Source of the DNA: Mangifera indica
Lineage: Eukaryota > Streptophyta > Magnoliopsida > Sapindales > Anacardiaceae
Assembly (NCBI RefSeq): GCF_011075055.1
Contig: NC_058137.1
Location: 26,149,463 to 26,213,462, forward strand
Direction: 5' to 3'
Length of the DNA: 64,000 nt
Below, in pieces: positions 1 to 11,111 of the stretch. A program made the position numbers and the translations under genes. A model generated the notes under the pieces. It had not been told where the DNA came from. It did no database searches and saw only the letters and a program-made list of their open reading frames with translations. Every line of letters starts with the position of its first letter. Position 1 is the first letter of the stretch.

Positions 1-1026
1 GTGTCCAAATCCATATTTATATAAAATTGTATAAATTTATTTGTGCAAAGTGAAATGATAACATCTAATGCCACTATAGTTTGTAAATATAATATTACAC
101 ATTTATCTAAAACTCTGACTTGTTTCCCAAGTTCATGTGTTCATCTTTGGAGTATGATGTGGTTCAAAGTTCAAACCCAAGGAATACGTGAAAAATTTAA
201 TAGCAATACCTTGGTCCTTATCTCCTTAATCAAAACTAAAAACCAAATCTGAAAGAAAAATCACAAGAGGCTGAAATGACCCATTTAATTTTTGCCATTT
301 GGACAAACTTAAGATTAGTGTCCAAATCCATATTTATATAAAATTGTATAAATTTATCTGTGCAAAGTGATTAGATAGCATCTAATGCCACTATAGTTTG
401 TAAATATAGTATTACACATTTGTCTAAAATTCTGACGTGTTTCCCAAGTTCATGTGTTCATCTTTGGAGTATGATGTGGTTCAAAGTTCAAACCCAAGGA
501 ATACATGAAGAATTTAATAGCAATACCTTGGCCTTATCTCCTTAATCAAAACTAAAAACCAAATCTGAAAGAAAAATCACAAGAGGTTGAAATGACCCAT
601 TTAATTTTTGCCATTTGGACAAACTTAAGATTAGTGTCCAAATCCATATTTATATAAAATTGTATAAATTTATCTGTGCAGAGTGAGATGATAGCATCTA
701 ATGCCACTATAGTTTGTATATATAGTATTACACATTAATAAAACTATGTGTACCTATTTTTGATACATAATTTATGTACACAAATAAGATGTTATCATGT
801 GATTGGATATTTCTTTATCATATGATAACAAATGTTTTAAAATTACTTAATTATATAATGACACATTACTGTTTACATGAATTGCATACCAAAAATGGGT
901 ATATATAGCATTGCTCATTACACATTTATCTAAAATTCTTACTTGTTTTCCAAGTTCATGTGTTCATCTTTAGAGTATGATGTGGTTCAAAGTTCAAACC
1001 CAAAGAATACGTGAAGAATTTAATAG
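1..1026. repeat. Direct repeat of about 317 bp, 2 full and 1 interrupted unit
   Basis: The same stretch, beginning GTGTCCAAATCC, starts at 1, 318 and 634, so the period is 316-317 bp with only scattered differences. The third unit is interrupted at 737 by a 180-bp insertion, resumes at 917 and runs to about 1026, where it passes into the promoter-like module instead of the next unit. The last part of each unit (TTCATGTGTTCATCTTTGG onward) also occurs upstream of the other DUF2921 copies at 30470 and 33890. The repeats are therefore an expansion of the ancestral 5' flank. No coding capacity is visible. Confidence 0.85.
737..916. mobile_element. 180-bp MITE with 10-bp target duplication
   Basis: ATTACACATT is present on both sides (727-736 and 917-926) and occurs once at the matching place in the neighbouring repeat units. 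The insert ends are imperfect inverted repeats: ACTATGTGTACCTATTTTTG at the left and the reverse complement of CCAAAAATGGGTATATATAGC at the right. There is no ORF. Related AT-rich elements with an AAAACTATGTG-type end lie near 6996-7130, 31420-31565, 33370-33475, 36390-36520, 49905-50040 and 58120-58265, so this is a local MITE family. The duplication length suits a Mutator-like origin, but the superfamily is not settled. Confidence 0.7.
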
Positions 1027-1440
1027 CTCTGGTGGGTGAGACTTTTCTCAATATAGGAAATTTTCGAAAAGCTGAAAGAGCGTCACTTTGTCAATTATTT
1101 GTCCAATCAAATTTCCCACCTTTATTAGTCATGTGCTAAGTTTCACCAGGTCCACCCATTTGCTGGCCCTACTACATATAAATAGGCTAAGATTTTCAAT
1201 TCCATGGAAAATAAATGAACCAAAGTTTTCTCAGTACAAGATTGAAGTGAAATTAAACGTTCAAAATCTGAAAACATAAGATAGCAGAAAAAAAAAAAAA
1301 TTATAATAGAAAATGGTTTTCAAATGAACTATGTATGTTACAATGGATTGCTTTGAATGATATGAATAAAACCGATTGTGCTATTTGTTTATATGATATG
1401 ATTCATTTGAATGAATTATTGTAAACTATGCTAGATGTCA
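1027..1440 (+). promoter_or_regulatory. Promoter-like module with TATAAATA box (copy 1)
   Basis: A TATAAATA motif at 1177-1184 sits in a segment that recurs at about 30540-30960, 33960-34250, 44960-45400 and 55140-55440. All copies lie on the upstream side of DUF2921 material. The box and its flanks (CTGGCCCTACTACATATAAA) are among the best conserved parts. It may be a distal or alternative promoter. A second TATA-like site close to the DUF2921 ATG is a better candidate for that gene, so the role of this module is an inference. Confidence 0.35.
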
Positions 1441-1486
1441 TTAATAGAAGGTGTAAATAGTAAGAGTCGAACATTTGAGTCTAGTA

Positions 1487-2319
1487 TAGACACATCAATT
1501 GGGCCAGGTCGAATGAAGGCCTGATACGAAACACGAAAAAAAGCACGACACGAGATAATCCGATCTAGTACTGTAGCATGTCGGGCTAAGCCCATAGGCC
1601 TATCGGGCTGGACCTCGGTTTTTAATATTAAACCCATGGGCTGGCCCGCTACTGTTTAATAATATTTTTTTCTATTAATTTTTGCTGGTAGAAGCAAGGC
1701 TTCTGCCTTGTATTTTCTTTTGTCGATTTTCTTCTACGTCGGCAAAAGCAGAAGGCTTGCCTTCTGCTACAAGGCAAAAGCCTTGGCCTTCAATTTTTTT
1801 TTAATTTTTTAATTAATTAATTTTTTTATATAAATCTATTTAATTTTTCTTCATTTTCACTTTTATTTACAAATCTCTCAATCTCAATTATTTTATTATA
1901 TTTTCAATCTCATTTTCTCTCATCAATTACTTTTTGAAAAATCTAAATTCATAAATAATAATTCTTTGTGTTTATAATTTTATTTTTATTTTAATTTTAT
2001 CATTATAAAATATTACAAATGAATCAAGTATCAAATGAATTCAATCAATTTGAATATTATAATAGTATATATTTATTTATGTTTTATAATTTGAAAAATA
2101 ATTTGTATTTAAAAATTTTAAATAATTTTTTAAAATATTTAAAGCCCGGCCCGACCCGACCCATTTAAGGCTCATCTTTATATGGGTCAGGCCTTTATAT
2201 ATTAATGGGTCGGCCCGTTCCGAAAGTCCATTACTGTTTGGGCTTTGGGCCCGGCCTATTGCCCGATGGGCCGAGCCTAAGCCAACCCGACCCGACCCGG
2301 CCCGGCCCCTCGACACCTC
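1487..2319. mobile_element. Non-autonomous hAT-type transposon, 833 bp
   Basis: The paralogous flank at 30985 reads GAGTCTAGCAACTTAAG without interruption. Here TCTAGTA flanks an 833-bp insert (1480-1486 and 2320-2326), which fits the 8-bp target duplication of hAT elements with one mismatch. The ends are rich in GGGCC and GGGTCGG motifs and form imperfect terminal inverted repeats, a layout common in plant hAT derivatives. The interior is AT-rich with small inverted repeats around 1684-1790 and no transposase. It is absent from the other copies of this flank, so it inserted after the duplications. Confidence 0.75.
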
Positions 2320-2326
2320 TCTAGTA

Positions 2327-3062
2327 GCTTAAGATGATCGTGATTAACACTATTATTTTAAATGTTTTACAAGTAATAAGTAAATGGTGACCGTGAGTCA
2401 CACCTAGATGAGGCATGAAGTAGGAATTTGGATGACTTATTTTGACAATTTATTCTGCCAATAAGAACTTCATTGTTTTACTAAATAACTTTCATGGTTC
2501 AGGTTTACTATTAAAGTTTGAAACTTTGAGATTGGTTTATTTACATCGGAATTTGAACTGTTTGTTCATTCTCGTTTAATTGAGTTTATTCTACAATAAG
2601 AAAGACTTAAAATTCTCTGTTAATAATGAGAAGAATGATTTATTTTTACTAGTTTTTTAGGCAGAAATCTTCTAACTTATCTTTGGGGAGAGGTTTTACA
2701 TTTATTGAAATAATTTTTTATTTTTAATTTTTTTGAAAAATTAGAGCCACAAAAATGTAGATCTTTTGAAATCCTTCATAGTCTTCTAATATATTTTTTG
2801 TATTGGTGGCATTTTGTGTGATTATCAGTCAAAATTGACCTGACTGACTTGCTTTAGTTGGAAGTTTTTGAAGCTATATCAATGTGGTGCAAGACAGCCA
2901 CAGAATGCTGCCGTTGACGAAGACTAAGTGAGCTTCTTCCACGTATGAGGCCAAAAATTTGGGCCCTGAAAGTCTAATTTGAGTTTTTTTTTCCAGGGAG
3001 ATACCGACTGATCAACTATTACAATTAATGTCGTCAAATCTAATAGTCAGATAGGTAAGTGG
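2327..3062. other. 5' flank of the complete DUF2921 gene, no gene seen
   Basis: This stretch is colinear with 31000-31850 and 34260-34890 upstream of the truncated DUF2921 copies. I see no ORF of note. The part nearest the gene (about 2870-3060) is the most conserved between copies, which suggests it holds the proximal regulatory sequence. Confidence 0.5.
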
Positions 3063-3070
3063 ATAAATAG
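3063..3070 (+). promoter_or_regulatory. Candidate TATA box of the DUF2921 gene
   Basis: ATAAATAG lies 75 bp upstream of the ATG at 3145, a spacing that would leave a 5' leader of roughly 45-50 nt. The same motif at the same distance is kept in the truncated copies (AAATAGACTTC near 31850 and 34910). It was called from motif and spacing only. Confidence 0.4.
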
Positions 3071-3144
3071 ACTTCACTTGATTCTCAAATCCTTATGGTG
3101 ACTGAATTTTCTTCTTTATTTCACCTTCTTGCTTGAAGAACTAC

Positions 3145-6003
3145 ATGATTATGGCTTCTTCCTCTGCCGCTTCTTCACATGGTTGGCTTCTGCTGCCATG
3201 GCTTAAAACTTTCCTAATTCTCTCTGCACTCTTATGTGCAACCATAGTCTCTTGCACTGGAACTGAAGTCTCTTATTCTGATCACTGTGCTTCTATTGTC
3301 TCTGAGTCAACCCCAAAAGATCTTGAATTCTCCACCTTGCCATTTCCAACCTTCCAATATGGTTACTATGAGGGTGGGCATAAAATCTTAGATCCAAACC
3401 CATCTCAGTACTCATCAACTGAGAGGAAAACGATGTTGTTTCAGACTGAAAATGTCTATGGCACTGATGATTCAGATGTTTTCAAGGTCGATGGGAGCTT
3501 GATTTTACATAGCTGGCACCTAAATGTTAGGGATCAGGATATGACATATGCTCAATCAGTCTTCAGAAGTGTGGGGTTTGGGGAGGGGGCTTTGAGTTTC
3601 AATTTAAAAGGATTCTGGTCAATATCTTCCGGGAAGCTGTGCATGGTGGGAAAGAGTTCCAGTCTCTCCTCAGAAGGTAATGTTCTTCATCATTCTGCTG
3701 TCCTGAAGCTTAATGGTGTAAGGACTTCAAGTGATATTACCAGTCTGGTTAGTGGAACTCTGCAGAGCTTGAGTTCTGCTGATGATTTGAATTACTTTGA
3801 GCCGATTTCCCTGTTGATGTTTCCTGAAGTGAATTACAAGTACACCAAGGCTTCAAAAGAATCAATCGAAAATGATTTTTCTGGTGAGATTAATGTTGCA
3901 GCAGAGAACTCATCACTCAGTTTACAGATGAGTAAAACTGTCTGCTCAATCTTTGGGGGAAGAGACACCGGATATGAATTAGATTATGAAAGTGATTGCA
4001 ATTCTACAAAGACTTGCAATCCTTTTGGTGATGTTGTTGGATATTTGCCACGAGTGATGTCCTTGAATAAGTTTCAGTGTTCAGCGGATGAACAAAGTTT
4101 AAGGTTTTTGGTGGAATTTCCAAACACTAGCTGTTCCAGGTATTACTATTCCAACCCTTTCAATCCAAACACAACGTTTGTTGGAGAAGGAACATGGGAT
4201 TGGAAGAAGAAGCGCCTATGTATTGTTGCTTGCAGAATCTTGAGCAACAATGGTGCTTTGGATGGCTCTCGTGTAGAGGATTGTTCCATAAGGTTGACGT
4301 TGAGATTTCCTGCAATCTGGTCAATCAGAAACAGAACGGCCATGTCAGGCCAAATTTGGAGTCAGAAATCTGCAAATGGTGGCAGTTACTTCGACAGAAT
4401 TGTTTTCCGAAGTACTGAAAATGACAGGTTCTGGCTTCCAGGGCTGAAGTATATGTATACAGCAACTGAGAAAGCGAGAAAGATGTCATGCTTGAAGAAG
4501 GCACCCGTTAGAGATGGTGGGGGAAAATACCCAGATGGGTACTCTTATGAAATGAGCTTTGATATGTCAGTCAGTAGCTCTAGACAGAAAATTGGGTGGG
4601 GTTTTTCACTTCAGGTCTCTGTTGGTGATCAAATTATTCAGTCACCCGATTATTACTCCAGGCCAATCTCAAGCTCTAAGCATATGAGTTCGGGTGTTGA
4701 AGAGAATACCAATATTAGTGCACCAGTTAACATCAGCTACAAAATAAGCCTCTCACCACATTGTTATGTGCAATTGGATAGTGTCAAAAATCTATTCAAT
4801 ACGTCCTTGAGTGAGAAATACGGGCGAGTTGAAATATTTGTTGAAGGGATTTATGATCCTGAGACTGGGTGCCTTCGCATGGTTGGCTGCAGATATCTTT
4901 CCTTGAGCAGTCAGAAGCTGACAAACGATTCAATGGACTGTGAGGTTCTTGTCAATCTTCAGTTTCCTGCACTAAATGCAAAGAAAAATGGGGTCTATAT
5001 TAGGGGAACCATCACAAGTGCTCGCAAAGATTCTGATCCTCTTTACTTTGAGCCTCTTCATGTCACTTCAACTGCTTCTTACACCATCTGTGAAAGAAAA
5101 TCAGCATGGCGGATGGATTTGGAGATCATCATGGCTCTAGTCTCTGACACACTTGCCTGTGTTTTTATAGTGTTCCAACTTCTGTATGTGAAAAAGAACC
5201 CCACAGTTCTGCCTTTCATTTCACTTCTCATGCTCACAATTTTTACTCTGGGTCACATGATAGTACTTATGTTGAACTTTGAAGCCTTGTTCTTGAGAAC
5301 CAGAAATCACCAAAGTGTCTTCCTTGGAAGTGGAGGATGGCTAGAAGTGCACGAAGTGATTGTAAGAATAGTCACAATGGTGGCTTTTCTGTTAAAATTT
5401 CGTCTTCTCCAGCTTTCATGGTCCAAAAGAATGGGTGAAAACAACCATAAGGCCTTGTGGGCTGCAGAGAAGAAGGCATTATTTGTGTCTTTGCCTTTGT
5501 ATCTAGCTGGAGGTTTAATAACTTTTTATGCAAGCTGGAAGAACAACAATGTTGGGTTTTCAACCCAATTTTATCATCCTTATTATTCTCAGTTTGACAA
5601 CAACCAGCATTCTCTTTGGAGGGACTTGAGATCTTATGCTGGTTTCATCCTGGATGGTTTCCTTTTCCCACAAATCCTCCTCAACATGTTCTACAACTCA
5701 AGAGAAAATGCACTTTCTTGCTTCTTTTACATCGGATTCACCTTGGTTCGCTTGGTGCCACATGCATATGACCTTTATAGGACTCACAACTATGTCCAAA
5801 ATTTTGATGGTTCATACATATATGCAGACCCTGCTGCAGATTTTTACTCCACTGCTTGGGATGTCACCATCCCACTTGTTGGCATCCTTTTTGCCGCAAT
5901 CATATACCTCCAGCAGAGATTTGGCGGACGGTGTTTCCTTCCTTGCAGGTTCAGGGAGGTGGAAGTAGTTTATGAGAAGGTACCCGAAGCTAGTGAAGAA
6001 TAG
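3145..6003 (+). CDS. DUF2921 multi-pass membrane protein, complete (952 aa)
   Basis: This is an uninterrupted intronless frame. The start was chosen at ATG 3145; ATG 3151 two codons later is equally possible, and an upstream TTG in frame is not a plausible plant start. The N-terminus has a hydrophobic stretch (about residues 18-37) that looks like a signal peptide. A long extracytoplasmic region with several cysteines and many N-x-S/T sites follows (about 40-655). Seven predicted membrane segments lie at about 663-685, 691-715, 736-756, 778-798, 828-850, 855-876 and 903-923, then a short tail. This matches the plant DUF2921 family. FLY1 and FLY2 of Arabidopsis share the architecture but end in a RING domain; none is visible here, so E3 ligase activity should not be assumed. 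The gene is convergent with the CYP71D gene at 7380-9053. It is the only complete copy in the window; five partial or regulatory relics occur elsewhere. The biochemical role is unknown. Confidence 0.9.
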   Translation: MIMASSSAASSHGWLLLPWLKTFLILSALLCATIVSCTGTEVSYSDHCASIVSESTPKDLEFSTLPFPTFQYGYYEGGHKILDPNPSQYSSTERKTMLFQTENVYGTDDSDVFKVDGSLILHSWHLNVRDQDMTYAQSVFRSVGFGEGALSFNLKGFWSISSGKLCMVGKSSSLSSEGNVLHHSAVLKLNGVRTSSDITSLVSGTLQSLSSADDLNYFEPISLLMFPEVNYKYTKASKESIENDFSGEINVAAENSSLSLQMSKTVCSIFGGRDTGYELDYESDCNSTKTCNPFGDVVGYLPRVMSLNKFQCSADEQSLRFLVEFPNTSCSRYYYSNPFNPNTTFVGEGTWDWKKKRLCIVACRILSNNGALDGSRVEDCSIRLTLRFPAIWSIRNRTAMSGQIWSQKSANGGSYFDRIVFRSTENDRFWLPGLKYMYTATEKARKMSCLKKAPVRDGGGKYPDGYSYEMSFDMSVSSSRQKIGWGFSLQVSVGDQIIQSPDYYSRPISSSKHMSSGVEENTNISAPVNISYKISLSPHCYVQLDSVKNLFNTSLSEKYGRVEIFVEGIYDPETGCLRMVGCRYLSLSSQKLTNDSMDCEVLVNLQFPALNAKKNGVYIRGTITSARKDSDPLYFEPLHVTSTASYTICERKSAWRMDLEIIMALVSDTLACVFIVFQLLYVKKNPTVLPFISLLMLTIFTLGHMIVLMLNFEALFLRTRNHQSVFLGSGGWLEVHEVIVRIVTMVAFLLKFRLLQLSWSKRMGENNHKALWAAEKKALFVSLPLYLAGGLITFYASWKNNNVGFSTQFYHPYYSQFDNNQHSLWRDLRSYAGFILDGFLFPQILLNMFYNSRENALSCFFYIGFTLVRLVPHAYDLYRTHNYVQNFDGSYIYADPAADFYSTAWDVTIPLVGILFAAIIYLQQRFGGRCFLPCRFREVEVVYEKVPEASEE

Positions 6004-7379
6004 AATGAGTGTCGTTGGTGTAATATAGTAAACTTTGTATTGCATTTTTTACTTCTGCCTGATTCCATGCTGGTGAAGTTGTACTGGAAAACCTCTTTGT
6101 AAACCAAGACTATGTGCTCCAAGAAATGAGAAGTATCTTGTAATATTATCTTGGATCTTTGTAACTGAGCTATTAAAAGGGTGTAAATTATCCGGTAGCT
6201 ATTAAAAGAATGTAATGAACTTTTTGGGTCTGTGGGTTTTTTTTAGTGTTAGCAAAGAGTTTTGTCGCTTTTCTTTTCTAACAGTGGTATAGCTGTAAAA
6301 ATTAATTTATAAATTGATTCAATTTTCAGTATGATACTTTGGGCTTTTTGGGTTTGAGTGTTAGTAAGAAATTTTGTGGTTATTCTTCCATTAAAGTCAC
6401 ATAGTTGCAAAAAATAATTTATTAATTTATTGGATTTTAGAATATTCTACACTAGGGGCTAAACCAAATATTTATGTATTTTCTTTTTAGTTGGGCTTGT
6501 TTGATGGTGTTGCCTCCCGCAAGACTCATGACCTGGGGAGAGGCAAGTTTGATTTAAGGAAAAACTTGATTCAAGAGAGGGGTTTCCAGATTTAGTTTGC
6601 ATGAAGTAAATATCATAAAAGGTGACAAGGTATGTCTAGTATTTATAAATTTGAGAGTTCTTTATTTGATGTAAAAAATAGTTTTATGACATTACAAAAT
6701 ACAATTTAAGATTTGTTGGTGTAAAAAGGATCAAATGAGACGTTAGAAGATATTTAATTGAGAAAATGATTGATTTAGAGTAATATTCAAAAGAAAATTG
6801 TTAGTACCATTAGATTAACCTTATCCTTACATCAAAATGGATAGTAAGATAAGTTTGAAAATATTTATAGATTAAAGTCATTGATTAATAGATTATGTTT
6901 AAAGATAGATATGTATCTATCTTAAACAAAAAGGGTAAGAGATAAATCTAAGCTCCAATAAAGGACATGGCCAGGACAATACATAAGTACTGAAAGAGTA
7001 AAACTATGTGCACCTACTAACTTGTAAACTAAAGAAAGACTTTACTATATGATGAATTATTTATCTTTAATATAAAATTATTTAATTACATAATAACATA
7101 ACAGATTCTTACACATAATTTTGTTTTTATTGCATCTAGGAATCCCTCGAGAGGGGGTTGGAAATATTAGAATTTATGTAAAAAAAAAAAAAAGATAATA
7201 CAAGTGTCTGAAACTGTATTCTCCAAACTAAGCGTGTGCATTTATTTTCCTGCACAATTCAAAGTACTTATTTGAAGCAAACAAAGCTTAACATGCTTAA
7301 CATTTCTATGCTCTGAAAATCATAATCACCCAGAAGAACAAACCTGGAAAACAGAAAAGGGAAAATATATAAGAGAATA
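6004..7379. other. Intergenic region between convergent DUF2921 and CYP71D genes
   Basis: It starts with the presumed DUF2921 3'UTR (to about 6230; T-rich, with repeats of a GAACTTTTTGGGTCTGTGGG phrase). The rest is AT-rich with no ORF. It is colinear with 11305-12565 and 48985-50266, which ties blocks A, B and G to one ancestral segment. A MITE-like piece with an AAAACTATGTGCACC end lies near 6996-7130. Confidence 0.7.
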
Positions 7380-9053
7380 CTAAGAGCAATAAGTGATAGG
7401 AATCAGCATCAAGTCTGTTTTCCTTCCTAAAGTTATACCAAAGACCTCACTCATGTCTATATCATCAGGATTCATCCCATTCGGGAGCTTCCAATCAAAA
7501 TGGTAAAGAAGTTGTGCGAGTGGCAGCTCAATATTTGGTAGTGCAAACGTTAAGCCTGGACAAATTCTCCTTCCAGCTCCAAATGGAATGTATTCGAAAT
7601 CCATCCCCCTGAAATCAATTGAGCTGTTAAGGAATCTCTCAGGATAGAATGTCTCAGCGTCATTCCAGTATCCAGGATCTCTTCCAATTGCCCATCCGTT
7701 GACAATGACTCTGGTTTTCTCAGGAATCTTGTACCCGTTAATCTCACAACTCTCTCTGCATTCCCTTGGAAGTAAAAGAGGTAAAGGAAAGTGCAGCCTC
7801 AGGGTTTCTTTTAGCACTAATTTTAAGTACTTCAATTCCTGAATTTCAGTTTCATCAACATTTCCTTTTCCATCAAAGACTCGTCTTACTTCAGCTTGTG
7901 CTTCTTTCATTACCCTTGGGTTTCTCATCAATTCTGTCATTGCCCACTGTAAAGCCGTTGTTGATGTCTCACTTCCAGCGCCGAAAATATCCTTAAAAAA
8001 AAAAAAAATTAAATTATCAGCTTGGACACAATTTATTCGGTGCCCATTTCCTAGTATCAGAATAATTTCAGTTTGCTTTTATAACATAACTCTCAGTGGC
8101 AAAGGGTTTAAATTCTAAGTGCTTTCAGCAAATTAAAATAATATTATACTAACCCCGATGACTGCTTTGATGTTGTCGTCAGTTAGGGGAAATTCAAGGT
8201 CACCTTCTCGCTGGACTCTCAAAAGAACATCAACTAAATTTTCCTTTACTTCTCTTTCGCTTGTTTGTGTTCTCTCCTTCTCTTTATGCTCATTCAGGAT
8301 TTTTTCAAGTATTCTATCACTCTTCTGATGCAGCTTCTCAAGCTTCCCATCCGTTCCACTAATAACCTGAATTGCTTTAACGGAAGGGTAGAAATCAACA
8401 AGGGAGAAACCTGCAGCTGCCCGTGCGATTTCCAATACGCATGATACGAAAGCTTCTTCATCTTTGCATCTTGCCCCAAAAGCTGCCCTGGCTGTTATGC
8501 CGTATGTCAATCTTACAATTTTATCACTGAGATTGATTACTGATCCTTCATGAGCCCGTATGGCATTAATGAGATTTGAGACCTCTTCTTCCCTGAGTGA
8601 TCGCAGTGATTGGACTGGCCTTGCACTTAAGAGCTCTATGGTTGCAATTTTTCGGAGCTGTCTCCAATAATTTCCATACGGTGAAAAACCAATATCAGTA
8701 TACTCATAACTTGCCAACTTAGCGGAAACCAGAAGGGGTCTGTCTGCAAACTTGATGTCATGGGTTTTCATAACTTCTCGGGCAATCTCTGGAGAAGAAA
8801 CTATGATAGTTGAAACTTCACCGAGTTGGAGGTGCATCAAAGGTCCATATTTTCTGGCCAAGTCTCTGAGGAGGCGATGGGGTAGTGAACCAACCAGCTG
8901 GTGCAAGTTTCCAACGAGAGGTAGTTTCCCGGGCCCTGGAGGCATCTTTGAGCTTGAGTTCCAGGACTTTGATCCCTTTATTATTTTGGCTGCCATGAAC
9001 AAGAAAAGGATGGAAATAAATATGGGGGTGAACGAGGGCAGTAGAAGCTCCAT
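7380..9053 (-). CDS. Cytochrome P450, CYP71D type, intact two-exon gene (copy A)
   Basis: Exon 1 is 9053-8154 (300 codons), the intron is 8153-7992 (GT...AG, phase 0), and exon 2 is 7991-7380 ending in TAG, giving 503 aa, a normal length for the family. The start is the ATG of MELLLPSF; upstream in-frame sequence has no ATG. Visible motifs are the N-terminal membrane anchor (about 6-22), proline hinge PPGP (38-41), helix-C WRQLRK (130-135), I-helix AGSETS (305-310), ExxR in KETLR (361-365), PERF (418-421) and the heme loop [10 protein letters not shown] (438-447) with Cys445 as iron ligand. The sequence reads as CYP71 clan, closest in style to CYP71D. Such enzymes are ER-anchored, take electrons from P450 reductase and commonly hydroxylate terpenoids; the substrate here cannot be read from sequence. 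No lesion was found, so it is probably functional. Confidence 0.92.
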
Positions 9054-9282
9054 GAAAATGAGGAAGACAAACACCAGTATTGATAGAACACTCTCCTCCC
9101 AAGGAGTTTACTCAAAGTTCAATGTTGTACTACGATCATTTGAACATAATTAGTTGCTTTTTATTGAGAAAACAAGATATCACTTGGACTTTTTATTGAC
9201 AGTTTATTGATGGTTAGTGTACCTTAGCTCGAACCACCTAAGATTTTTATAAAATGGTTACTTGCTGTAGTGTAATTGTAGT

Positions 9283-9290
9283 CTTTTATA
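9283..9290 (-). promoter_or_regulatory. Candidate TATA box of CYP71D copy A
   Basis: Read on the minus strand, this is TATAAAAG, 230 bp upstream of the ATG. The same motif is kept in copies B (about 14733) and G (about 52434). A weaker alternative, TTTTATAAAA, lies at 9246-9255. It was called from motif only. Confidence 0.25.
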
Positions 9291-9375
9291 AGTCATGTAT
9301 TTGTTAAACGATAACGTGTGTCTATGTATTCTTTATTTATTTAGGTAAACTCTAATTGGGCCGTAGTGTGCGTGT

Positions 9376-9620
9376 ATGTGTGTGTATATATATATATTTG
9401 ATTCTGGTTGCCACATGCAATCTTTTTCATCTCACAGTCAACACCCCACATGTTTGCGATCTGACAGTTTCACCCCATCTCAAGCCACGTCACAGCCCAA
9501 GCAGTCTCTAACTGGGGTTCCTCTGCTGGTGATCTCTACCCTCTACCGGCGTTCATCCTATTCACTCCATCTTCACCTTCACCACTCGTCATGTAACTCC
9601 CTAGCTGGTAAAAGAGAATA
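9376..9620 (+). other. Relic 5' leader of a lost divergent P450 gene
   Basis: This stretch is similar to 20070-20260 and 62270-62450, which lie directly upstream of plus-strand CYP71 N-terminal fragments. Shared phrases include ATCTGACAGTTTCACCCCAT and GGGTTCCTCTG. In blocks A, B (14880-15065) and G (52590-52800) the leader is kept but the coding part is gone. A TG/TA microsatellite (9376-9398) precedes it. Confidence 0.5.
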
Positions 9621-10273
9621 GAGTAATTGATGGAGAAAAAAATTGTAGTTGGTACCGCATCAATTTATTTTATGTGATAATTTTATTAGGAATTTGTACG
9701 TGTAATAATATTATTACGGTTTCTAAGTGTTTAACAAGTTAACATATACGAACCCATAAACTGCTTTTATAAATATTGCTGTTAATTACGTGTCAAGTAT
9801 CAATTAGGGTTTATAATATAAAAATTTTACATTAAAGTGTAAGTAAAGTAAGTGAGGACGTGTACCACTGAAAACATAGAGTAAGCTATAATCAAGAGAT
9901 CAGGCAAAAAGGACAAATAATCTTGTCTTCGTCTTGTAATCTTCTTCTTTTTTAGTAAAATTTTTCTCCATCGTTTATCTATAATTTTTCTTGTATTGGG
10001 TTTTCCGGGTAAATGTTTGTGTTTTTGTATTGAGTATTTGTGCCTTTTTTTTTTTTTTTTTTTCCTGATTGTCTTTATTGGGTTACATAACAAAGACATA
10101 GCTTTATAGCCTTTTATTGATGAGATTGGACTTTTAGTTACAAGCTAGCTTTTATTCAACTGCTCTATAAATTACACGAAAACCTAGGTTTGAATCAAGT
10201 GGGGTGAATGAATACATAAATACTTTGCTATATCACCTCAATGTGACAGCAAGTTTACTTATGTCGTTCAGAG
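9621..10273. other. AT-rich flank, no gene seen
   Basis: It is colinear with 15080-15730 and 52800-53437. It contains a T-run (10046-10063) and no coding region I can support. Confidence 0.6.
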
Positions 10274-11032
10274 GGCCAAGGATTTATTTTCAGCCAAAGT
10301 ACTTATTATTTTAAGTTTCTACCTTTTAACTTTGAAAATTTCAAATATTTATTCATAACTGGTTAAAATTAATAGTTTTAGAAGTAAAATCATTATTTTA
10401 TCTGTAATATTAAAAATAAATTAAAATTTAATCTCTTTTTTCCCCCTAAACCCTAAAAACTAATCATTTTTCCCCCTAAACCTTAAAAACTAACTATTTC
10501 CCTCATAGACAAAGTTTTAAAAAAATGATATTTCCCCCCTAGGGTTTAGTTTTCAAACTTTGGCGCCATCTCCGACGTCATTGTTGGTGGTCTCTCCCTC
10601 CCGAAGCTTCCTCTTCCTCCAACAATATCTTTCATCTCAATAGACGCTCGAATGACGTCGAATCACACCAGGGAGACGAAGAGCTTCATCGGAAAAATGA
10701 AGCCCTTCGTGTTCCCAGACTTCTTCTGGGAAGACAATCATGATTCGATGCCTATCAGGCGTCCAACTAAGATGAGAGAGATCGTCGGAGGGAGATGAAG
10801 CTTAGGGAGGGAGAGGCCGCTGGTAATAATTCCGAAGTTTGAAAACTAAACCCTGAAGAGGAAATATCATCTTTTAAAATTTTGTCTACGGGGAAAATGA
10901 TTAGCTTTTAGGGTTTAGAGGGGAGTTCTGTTAATTTTAACCGTTCATAGGTGGGTAAATAAGATTTTCAAAGTTAGGGGGTGGGAAGTTGAGATAAAAA
11001 GATACCTTGGGTGGGAAATAGTCCTTTGCCCC
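10274..11032. mobile_element. 759-bp non-autonomous DNA transposon with long imperfect TIRs
   Basis: The left end GGCCAAGGATTTATTTTCAG and the reverse complement of the right end GGGGCAAAGGACTATTTCCC are inverted copies, with similarity running roughly 100 bp inward. The flanks GTTCAGAG (left) and ATTCAGAG (right) are an 8-bp target duplication with one mismatch, hAT-like in size. The core (10555-10840) contains GC-richer sequence but no open transposase frame. The same insertion occurs at 53438-54152 and, cut short, at 15731-16216, so it predates the block duplications. Confidence 0.7.
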
Positions 11033-11111
11033 ATTCAGAGTCTCAACTTTAAACTGAGATTTACGGTCCAATTTTCCTAAGACTGCGTGTTCTTATTATT
11101 ATTATTTTTTC

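Noticed and set aside
7766..7996. Plus-strand frame over CYP71D exon 2
   Set aside because: It is antisense to the heme-binding exon, and is repeated at each copy.
8752..9153. Plus-strand frame of 133 codons over CYP71D exon 1 (also at 13945, 51646, 18070, 60272)
   Set aside because: It is antisense to a clear P450 exon and recurs wherever the exon recurs, including in pseudogenes. It is a by-product of coding composition.
10434..10490. Telomere-like CCCTAAACCCTAAAAAC
   Set aside because: There are only one or two imperfect repeats, inside the terminal region of the 759-bp transposon and present in its other copies. Not a telomeric tract.
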